DNA of 64,000 bases from Xenoacremonium recifei (taxonomy: Eukaryota > Ascomycota > Sordariomycetes > Hypocreales > Nectriaceae): NCBI GenBank assembly GCA_012184525.1, contig WOFQ01000007.1:682001-746000 (forward strand), given 5' to 3'. The notes beneath the pieces are model-generated. The model ran no database searches, was not told the origin of the DNA, and saw nothing but the letters and a program-made list of their open reading frames with translations. Shown here piece by piece: positions 56,501 to 64,000 of the stretch. The translations under genes and the position numbers were made by a program. The stretch's first letter is position 1; each line of letters opens with the position of its first letter.

Positions 56501-58079
56501 TCTTCCATAGAACGAACTGCTCAAAGAGAGCTGTGTTGCTGCCGAAGACGTGCGAGTATGTCTCGCCCTGAGCAGCAGTGTCGATTTGCGGCTTTGTGTA
56601 GGGGTAAAGGAGCTTCATGTACCGACCCTCCTTGGGGATACCAGGTAGCTCGAAGGCGTACTTGCGAGTGCAGGCCTTGATCTTGTACATGCCAACGTTC
56701 ATCTTGGTCATCTTGTCGTCAATCTCGTCATACACGTTCATCATCTCCACCTCGTCGCCCGTCTCTTCGCCATCGACAAGCCGGTGCTCGCGGGGAAGGA
56801 AGTACAGCTTCCTCAGAATGTTGTCGACTTTGACGAAGCAGCTGACGTAGGATCTCGTCTTCTTGTTAAGGACCTTGCCAAATAGGCACAGGCTCCCGTT
56901 CACTTCGGTGTAGTCGGTCCAGAAGAAGTTGAGGCTCCCGTCCTCTTCAATGGCGTCTTTGTGGTCCATCTTGCCGATGCCCTTGGACTCGGTGGGTGGG
57001 CTGGACACCACATTCAGCCTCTCGGTGAGCGAGTTCCAGGATGACGAGTCGACACCGGTATCCGCAGCTTTGACGGGGGAAGAGCTTTGGGGAGACGGAT
57101 AGGGCTCCTTCTTAAGGATCTTCTTCGCTACCCGCGAGCTCGTCATGTTGACACTGGCAGTGTTCACGGCACCAGCATGAGCAACCTCCATCATATCCTC
57201 GTCCTCGTCCTCGGGCTCCTGCTTGATCTGGGCTTTCCGCTGTGCCACTTTGGCTGCGGGGGAGGATGGTGCAGGGTCGCTCATGGGAACATCTGCACTC
57301 GGGAGAGGCTCGTCATCATCGACAGCAGGGACGAAACCGTCGTCATCGTCATCCAGGTTCGCAGCAGGCGGCGGTGAAGGCAATCGAGTGTCGAAGATCT
57401 TCTTCTTCTTGGCTATGGGCTCAGGGGCTGGTGAGAGAGCTCTGGATTTGCGGCGATCCCCGGATCTCTCCATCTTGGATGTTCGATGTGAAGGGGCTGG
57501 AATATTGGAGTCGACCTCACCGAGAAGACCGCTCATGAAGTCGTCGTCGTCCTTGGTTTTGACAACCTGGCAAGGGAGAGTCAGCTATTGGAACAGGAGG
57601 GCGTAAGAGGCTGAGAAAGAGGACTGACCTTGGGCTTTGGCTGTGTCTTGCCGGCACCCTTTGTGAAGAACTCGCTAATGTCTCGATCGTTGGCGTCACG
57701 CTTTGCTTGGTCTTCTTGACGGCTCTTCTTTGCTGCAGCAGTGGTCAGAAATGGCTACGAAGAAGATAGATGTCCGAATAGACTCACCTGCTTTGCTGGG
57801 TCTGCCTCGGACGGGGAGATCTCCCTCGCTGTCCGAGTCGTACTGCTGGACGCGATCCCAGTCTTCACGGCCGTCGTCGGCGTATCCCTCGCCATTGTCG
57901 TCAACAACGAAGTCGTCCTGGTTCAGGCGGTCTCGGACAATCTTCTTGTAGCCATCCTCGTCGACCTCGTCGTAGAGGTTGTCCACCTCCTCGACCTCGT
58001 ATGTGTCGAAGGCCTTCTTGCCGGACTGGCGAAGAGCACGGAGCTGGGCCAGCTTCGCGCGGTGGTTGACCTTGGACAT
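53512..58079 (-). CDS. POL1: DNA polymerase alpha catalytic subunit
   Basis: The family-B polymerase that extends RNA primers made by primase to begin every Okazaki fragment. Exons: 58079-57788, 57732-57629, 57566-55302, 55248-53512; CDS 4398 nt, 1465 aa, the normal length. The N-terminal domain starts MSKVNHRAKLAQLRALRQSG and includes RDANDRDISEFFTKG. The exonuclease-like region (NADPDVILGHQLEGVDYSVLL) lacks the expected catalytic acids, as in all Pol alpha. Polymerase motifs: A, DFNSLYPSI (864-872); B, KLTANSMYG (945-953); C, YGDTDS (995-1000). The C-terminus carries two cysteine modules (CRKC...CASC and CDDSQC...RCLGPRGLARDC) for zinc and B-subunit binding. Introns are 50-60 nt with clean GT...AG ends. 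Confidence 0.97.
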
Positions 58080-58752
58080 GGCGGAATGGCGAGCCTAGCA
58101 CAAAACCATGGGAGTGTGAAAGAGAAGGGATCTTGTCCTTCGTTGGTGTGGCGATGGGCTGTCTGGGGAGAAGTGGAATGGAAGTCAGGGAGACAGGTAG
58201 GTAGGTACATCGGCCAGCCCGTGCCGCCAGGTACCTGCCCTGCTCTCCCGTTAAAAGTGGCCGCCCCGTGCTTTCACGGACGCGTTCCAGGTCGCGTCGA
58301 GACACCGCGTTTTCGTGTTGCTGGTGGGGCGCCTATAAAGTGCCAAAGTGCCTGGAGAGGGCGCTGGAGGCGGGGCCTTAACAGAGGCGCTAGCGGGGCG
58401 AGCAAGTGAGGTACCTCCCGGAGGTCAGCACGAGTTATGCAAGTTGTGCACAGCATACACAGTGTGGGACATGCCGCACGCATAACATACAACTGTGCAT
58501 CCACTTACACACAACACCATGTGAGCCGGAAGCCATAAGTAAACACGATGTTGCTCCTTCCAGATCCTAACATACACAGGAAAGAAAGACAGTCAATGCC
58601 TCTCGTGAAACTCTCCTTCCTCGCTTATATCCGCCTCCTCGCATACTGTCTTCTCCTGCCTCCCCTCCCGTCTCTCCTTTTTCGACTTCACATCCCATAT
58701 CCAACCAGGTCCAGTGCTCTCATTATTTGGCCTTCACATCATTGTCTGTGTC
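58080..58752. promoter_or_regulatory. Divergent promoter region between POL1 and the unknown 475-aa gene
   Basis: No supported gene. It should contain both promoters. Short ACGCGT-like (MCB-type) sites were looked for; only ACGCG at about 58280 was noticed, which is not enough to claim cell-cycle control. Confidence 0.45.
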
Positions 58753-60292
58753 ATGAGTATCATCAGTGCGGGTATTGCGGCTCCTGCCGAGCTCTCTAAT
58801 GAAGCCTCAAGCGTCCGTGCCAAGAAGAAATTATCCAGACGGCAAAGTTTCCGCAGTCTGTCCAGCTAGAAGCTGCCAAAGCCTCGCCGTCGCCATCAAG
58901 CCAGGCTCTTCTACGTTGACGAGATTGCAGAAAGTCAGGGTTCCGAGGAATCAAACAAAAGTAATCCTGCGGACCAGGTATTTTCGACACATCGTCGTTG
59001 GTGGCATTCCACTCGTCGCCTCATTAGGCCGTTGACCTTTGGAGACGTCGAGGGTGCTGTTCACCCTTCAGCATCGCATCGACGCGGGCAGTCAGAAGGT
59101 GACTCGAGTCTGCAGTCAGGCTCATCTGGTGAGCTTTGAAAAAATTAGTTCTGTTGGTACGTGACACTGACTTGATGGACCAGGTCTTACTTTACCCATT
59201 GCACATCGCCGCAAGAGCATTGGCGACATGTTCCATACTTTCAAGTCTAGAATTGTCAACGACAAGTTATCTTCTAAAGGGAATGTTACCACTATCGCCC
59301 TTGATAACGAGCTTGTTTGCGACTCTGCCAAGCTCCCTTGTGCGGTTTCTTCTCGTCGAAAACAGCAACACAGTGATCCGCCACGCCTGGAGATTCTCTC
59401 CGAACTGCCTAGCAACACTCTGCACAGGTCGTCTACCTTCAGGAATGTCTTAGAAAAGGCAGCCGACGAGATCAACGACAAGTATGGCTCTATCCGCTCT
59501 TTGCCTGGACCGAATACTCTTCGCACGCGTTCGCTGAATTCTCGTCCCATCATCACCACTTCAGTTTCCGACCAGCCCTCGCAGGAGTCTTCCGAGAGTG
59601 CTACAGATCATATCGCAGCTGACTTGGAAACATCGAGAATTGAATCCTCTAGCTCTGGCTTACGAGCTCACCCTCAGCTCAGAGTGTCCGTTACTAAACG
59701 CGAGCAGAAGCACTGCAACCGCATTCCTATTGGACAGATCGATAGGATTCTTGAGCAATCTCTTCATCTTCGTGATCTCCCCGAATCCGATTATCGTCGG
59801 GGGCTCGTCCTGTTGCCACAACAGTTGAATAATGGATCCGAGGATGAATCGATTTCTGCCACCGATCTGCTGAATAAGAGAATCCTATCCCTCGCGAGGC
59901 AATGCGCAGTTGCAAACCTATGGGATGCAATCCCTGACGAGGATGAACCTACCAGACTGCATGGAACCACAATAAAAACTCTGTCTGAGATCAGTACTGG
60001 TCAAGCGTCAACGGATGCCTATCCCGAACCATTTATATGCGAAGATTTCGACCCCGTCACGCGTGAAGATCTCGGAAGTGTTAGCACTATCCGTCGGAAA
60101 TCCGCCGGGTCACAGTCAAACACTGACAGCCTGGCTGTTTCTCAAGGAAGTGAGATCGAAACATCGCTGGTTGAAAACTGGAGCACTATTACCTTGGGTC
60201 CTTGTGAACACGAGAATCCAACCGACCGGGCCTCCGCATCTGCTACGCCTGATTCTATGGATGAAGTCTGGAGCCGATACTTCGTGGTGTGA
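58753..60292 (+). CDS. Hypothetical protein, about 475 aa, with an uncertain 5' end
   Basis: No family recognised. Model: exon 1 58753-58812 (MSIISAGIAAPAELSNEASS), exon 2 58870-59128, exon 3 59184-60292; CDS 1428 nt, 475 aa. The second intron (59129-59183, GTGAGC...CTGAC...CCAG) is good. The first (58813-58869, 57 nt, donor GTCCGT) is proposed only because an in-frame TAG (58867-58869) interrupts one long open frame. Without it, translation would start further on, for example at the ATG at 59228. The protein is polar and Ser/Arg-rich (RRRHQARLFYVDEIAES, HRRKSIGDMFHTFKSRIV), with a more ordered central stretch LHLRDLPESDYRRGLVLLPQ and no TM or signal peptide. Codon use supports a real gene. 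Confidence 0.68.
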
Positions 60293-60641
60293 AGCGACGT
60301 TTCTAGAGCTTGTAGAGTTTAGTCGAGATTAGCTGGGTAGGAGAAGTATCATTGTTAATTGTCGAGGATTAGAGGACTAATGCGATGGCTATCTTCGGGG
60401 CGTACTGCTCCGAGATGTAGGTTATCGAGTAATTAAGCATATTATTCCGAAAAGCTTTGAATGATGTGTGACAGGGAGATGAATCTTTTTTTATACAGTT
60501 GCCAATGGACCAAATGCCCTCGCCTTTTCCAGAACGCCATCTCGCTCTATGATGCCTTAGATACTCTTGAGTAGGAAGTATTCGAACAGTCCACCATCGT
60601 TTATACAATATTTTACACAATTCTTGGCCTTGGCCAGCACT
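60293..60641. other. Convergent intergenic / 3' UTR region
   Basis: Short AT-rich stretch between two convergent genes; nothing else seen. Confidence 0.55.
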
Positions 60642-62803
60642 CTACCACTTCAAGTCTGACGAAAACGCGTCCGATCCGGCCCTGCTACCACGAGACCTGT
60701 TAATATAGCTCTCTTCATCAGTCAGCCGTCGTCGTTCACCTCCTCGATCTCTCCGCTCCCTCCTCTCCCCACCCCTCCCCCCTGAACGTCTCTCAAAGCG
60801 GCCTCCTCCCCCCCGCCGCTCATCAGCCCTCTTCGACACCGGCTCATCCGTCTTACTCGTATCCCAGACAAAGTCGCCCGCCGGATGGTACGTGTACTCC
60901 GACATATCGGCCTTGGCGTCGCGCGTCTTGCCCGGGTTGAGGTTCGGCTCGCGGTCCTCGCGGTCGGCGAAGAAGCGCTGGATCTGGCGGTTCAGGGCCG
61001 CGCCGACGGGGCGCAGTGTGCGGATGTCCGAGTCGGGGAGCATGCGCTCCTCGATGACTTTGCTGAAGGAGCTGTACATGATGCGGGCGAGGGCGATGAC
61101 TTCGCGGCGGGCGTTGTAGTTGGTGGCGCGCTGGGTGGCGTCCTGCGGGACGAATGTCTTGAAGTAGAAGGTGTGCAGCGCGTGGTACGGTTCGCGGAGT
61201 TTGGAGAGCGCGGCGGCGATTTGTTGTCCGTAGGCGCGCTTGGCACCCGTGGTGTCGCCATCCTGCGACTTGAGGCGGTGGGCGTAGTGGCTGACGAGGG
61301 CGACGCGCAGGTATAGGCGCAGGGTGTGCGGATCGGGGACCTTGAGGCGGGCGACCATGGAGTCGAGCACGCGGGTGGCGTTCTTGATGGCGTTGGGGTT
61401 GATGTTGTCGCGCACGCAGGCCTCCATGGCCATGCGGTAGTGTAGCGTGTTGATGTACTCGTCAGGGACCAGCTCGATGATCTCCGAGGCGTGGCCGCTG
61501 GCCTTGGCGATGCGGAGCATGGCGAACATGCGCACCCAGTTGTCGTTGTCGGGGATGATGCCGTGCTCGCGGACCAGGACGTTCCAGTACTTGATGCCGG
61601 CGGTGGTGAGTCGCGCGGAGGATACGACGTTGAGGACCAGAGAAAGGGTGTTCCGGCCAGGTTCGGCATAGAGGAGCCCCTTTTTCGAAGTTGTGACACT
61701 GGTCGACTCGGCTTCAGGGGTTGACTCGTTCTCCTTCAAGAAGTTGGGGAGATTCATCGTCTGGTGCAGCAGCTCAAAAATCTCCTTCTTGTCTTCACGG
61801 TTCGGCGATGCAAAAAGAACTCGACCCATAGCGCAAACCAAGGTCTCATCGACAACCAGCTGCCCCTTTCGCCATTTTTGAATAACCTCTTCCCAGACCG
61901 CCTTGGCACGGTACACCATCTTGCTCAGATTCGCCGCCTTCTGCTCGGGGTCCAAATCCTTCACGTCCTCCATGGCTGTATGCCTGAGACAATTGATAAT
62001 CGTGGCATACGTGAAAGCTGTCGGGACTCGGGTAGTATCGTTAATGGTATCGAGGACGGAGAACATGGAGTCCAAGTCATGTGCTCGGCCACAGACGTTG
62101 ATGACGGCGTTCATATGTATCGAGTTGGGTTCTAGGCGGCTGTCCTTCAAAAGGATGTTGTAGTGCTTCAACGCCTCGGCGACGGCGAGCTTCGGATGTT
62201 GAGATTTGGCACAGCCGCGAAATATGATTGTGTATGTCTGCACATTGGGCAGTTGCGCACGTTTCTTCATCTAAAAGGGGCGTTAGCGGACGTTCGCAAG
62301 ATCCGTATGCAAGAGCCTTTCTCCTGAGTACTTACATCATTGTACAGCTTGATCGCCGCGCGCAACTGCTGCTTCTCAAAGTTATAGTTGATCAAATAAT
62401 TCCACGCCACGACAACCTGCCGGTCCTTGCTCGCCATCTGAGTAAGCAGCAACGCCTCGTCATAACGATCCCTCTTGAGCGCATTCTCGACGGCCTGCGC
62501 GATCTTAAACTCGTCCTGCGCATAGCTCAACTGCTTCTTCACCGCCCGCTCAAGCTTCTCACGCTCCTTCTTCTTCGCAATCGAGGAATCGCCAGCTTGG
62601 GCATCGTCGAGAAGTTCTGCCTTGACCTCCGTCTTGGCAATAGGTGATGGAGCCGAGGATGCGAATTGATGGGCTGGCCGAGGGAACGGGCGTGCGAGGA
62701 GAGCCTGCTGGACGGCCATCCGGTCTAGGGCAATCCGTTGTCGCGGAAGCACCTGCATCGCCCGGCGTAAGCATGCGCTGCAGGCCAGGATACTTTCAGC
62801 CAT
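60642..62803 (-). CDS. Pentatricopeptide repeat protein, probably mitochondrial
   Basis: PPR proteins bind organellar RNA and act in its processing or translation. Exon 1 62803-62336, intron 62335-62271 (GTAAGT...TTTTAG), exon 2 62270-60642; CDS 2097 nt, 698 aa. The N-terminus is rich in Arg/Ala and lacks acids (MAESILACSACLRRAMQVLP...), like a mitochondrial presequence. Helical PPR units are visible at VVAWNYLINYNFEKQQLRAA, VQTYTIIFRGCAKS, NSIHMNAVINVCGRAHDLDS and TAFTYATIINCLRH. The C-terminus is an RGG/RR-rich tail (RGGGGRFERRSGGRGGERRE), unusual for a mitochondrial PPR protein and a likely second RNA-binding element. The start is the first in-frame ATG. The specific orthologue cannot be named. 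Confidence 0.88.
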
Positions 62804-63159
62804 GGCGAACTGTTTGACTGTTAGGTCTGAAGATGGATCGTCGAAATGCACCAGCCCAGGTCGACGTAAATTTTGGAGGTCCTTATCTTATCGCACGGGA
62901 CGTTGCCTTAGCTCCGGGTAGCGCGCTAAGCCCGCATAGAACGTTAGCCGCGCGGATACGACCCTTACCCCTGCTCCTCAGTGGAGCCCAATTGGACGCG
63001 AACCAGCTCCCTCGGGGTCGCATCGCCTTTTCACTTTGATGCCCATCTCCAATCTCATTCTCTCCGTACCAGCATTCCCACTCGCCGTCATCCAGTACTT
63101 CTTCAATATTCGTCCTCTCTCAATCATCTCTTAATCCGGTCTTCAGTCCCGCCTCCACC
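62804..63159. promoter_or_regulatory. Divergent promoter between the PPR gene and the RRM gene
   Basis: The two start codons are 356 bp apart and diverge. Both products are RNA-binding proteins. No further gene is present. Confidence 0.5.
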
Positions 63160-64000
63160 ATGGCCAAAGTCGCCACCGACTTCGAGAAAATCATCAACCA
63201 AGGTCCGCGCTACCCACCTCACCCATCCCCTCCCAATGCTAACATCTCCCCCTCCCCAGGCCGCGAGCGCAAGAAGAACGAAGCCCTCGCCGACAAGATC
63301 TTCAGCAAGAACCGCCGCCAAAGCGCCCCCTCGAAGCTGCGCGCCGCCGCCGGCCCCGGGCCCTCGCTCGCCAGCCGCGTCGGCATCAAGAAGGTACTCC
63401 TACTGACCCCCCTCGCCACGTCGTTCGCCTCTCACCCTCCACGCAGCGCAACTCGGCTATTGGTATTCGCGCCAACCCGCCTGCCGGGAATGTAGACGGA
63501 GAATGGACTCATGACCTGCACCACTCGGTCGCTGACCCGAAGCGCAATTCCCTTGCCGCCCGCATCTCCGCCCCCGGTACCAAGCAGCGCGGCGCTGCTA
63601 AACGAGCCTCGCGCCTCTCTGCCGCCCTCGACCGCATGGACACTACGAATGACGAACAGGTGAACATCGTGCGACCCGCGGCGGCGCCGTCGGCGGGGAT
63701 TTCGATCAAGGGTCTAGCCGGCCCGTTCCGGGTGATGGCACAGAACTTCGCGCCGGGGACAACTGCAGCCGATATTGAAAGTGCCATGACGCCCGTGGGC
63801 GGTGCCATGACCGAGTGCATCATCGTCAAGTCGAGCCCGATTATGATTGTTGAGATGGCGTTTGCGTCACGGGAGGGCGGCGAGCGCGTCATCGAGACCT
63901 TCAACGATAAGACCGTCAGACTCCCCGCTCCTGTCTACACCCTTCCAACTACTAACTCCTCCCCAGGCTGATGGCCGACTCATCAAGGTGTACCCCAAGG
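63160..64000 (+). CDS. RRM-domain RNA-binding protein, 3' end outside the window
   Basis: Probably a nuclear mRNA-binding protein; an ALY/REF-like role is possible but unproven. Exons: 63160-63202, 63260-63393, 63447-63914, then 63967 to the window edge. All join in frame. The basic N-terminus (MAKVATDFEKIINQGRERKK..., KNRRQSAPSKLRAAAG) is followed by a linker and an RRM: FRVMAQNFAPGTTAADIE (beta1/helix 1), CIIVKSSPIMIVEMAFASRE (beta2/beta3) and ERVIETFNDKTADGRLIKVY (helix 2/beta4, across the last intron). The RNP1 aromatics are weak. Donors of introns 1 and 3 are GTCCGC and GTCAGA, both unusual. The gene is cut by the window end. Confidence 0.85.

Noticed and set aside
1..64000. CRISPR arrays, bacterial operons, phage or intact transposable elements
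   Set aside because: No repeat-spacer arrays, Shine-Dalgarno-led operons, integrase/transposase domains or long terminal repeats were seen; all genes are eukaryotic in structure.

Overview
This is eukaryotic nuclear DNA from a filamentous ascomycete (Pezizomycotina, most likely a Sordariomycete). The evidence is dense genes, short introns (about 50-75 nt, GTRNGY...CTRAC...YAG), strong C/G preference at third codon positions, and typical fungal families (Zn2Cys6 regulator, NmrA-like protein, GH78 rhamnosidase, MFS sugar porter, P450, PPR protein). No bacterial, phage, CRISPR or intact transposon features were seen. All exon models are my own splices, read from frame continuity, splice-site sequence and family knowledge. 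CDS start/end give the outer limits; exon coordinates are in the evidence text.

Layout. 1-2652: 3' part of a myotubularin phosphatase, with an in-frame TAG followed by about 160 further coding-like codons. 3170-5119 (-): cytosolic Phe-tRNA synthetase beta. 5858-14053: an accessory catabolic-looking group made of a sugar porter, a signal-less GH78 alpha-L-rhamnosidase, a Zn2Cys6 regulator and, divergent from it across about 140 bp, an isoflavone-reductase/NmrA-like oxidoreductase. Together these suggest uptake and intracellular cleavage of a plant rhamnoside, but this is inference. 14865-17099: an unknown four-TM glycoprotein. 17748-20100: PP2A scaffold subunit. 20545-23042: EFM4-like methyltransferase and eIF6. 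24247-24353: intron-containing tRNA-Ser(UGA), beside a decayed tRNA-like relic. 26994-30072: a 1005-aa poly-Q protein. 30436-33190: a P450 with an apparent 4-nt micro-exon, and an 80-aa Cys-rich protein. 35015-36351: eIF5 with several upstream ORFs. 36814-44603: divergent THO-complex subunit (Hpr1/THOC1) and Aquarius-like intron-binding helicase. 47596-52482: eIF4G. 53512-58079 (-): DNA polymerase alpha. 58753-64000: an unknown protein, a mitochondrial-type PPR protein and the 5' part of an RRM protein.

Most of the window is a housekeeping block rich in translation (PheRS, eIF6, EFM4, eIF5, eIF4G, tRNA-Ser) and mRNA-processing genes (THO, Aquarius). The two insertions of accessory character are the rhamnoside group and the P450. 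The most unusual item is the THO subunit: its C-terminus carries a guanylate-kinase-like domain with an intact P-loop but altered GMP-site and lid residues.
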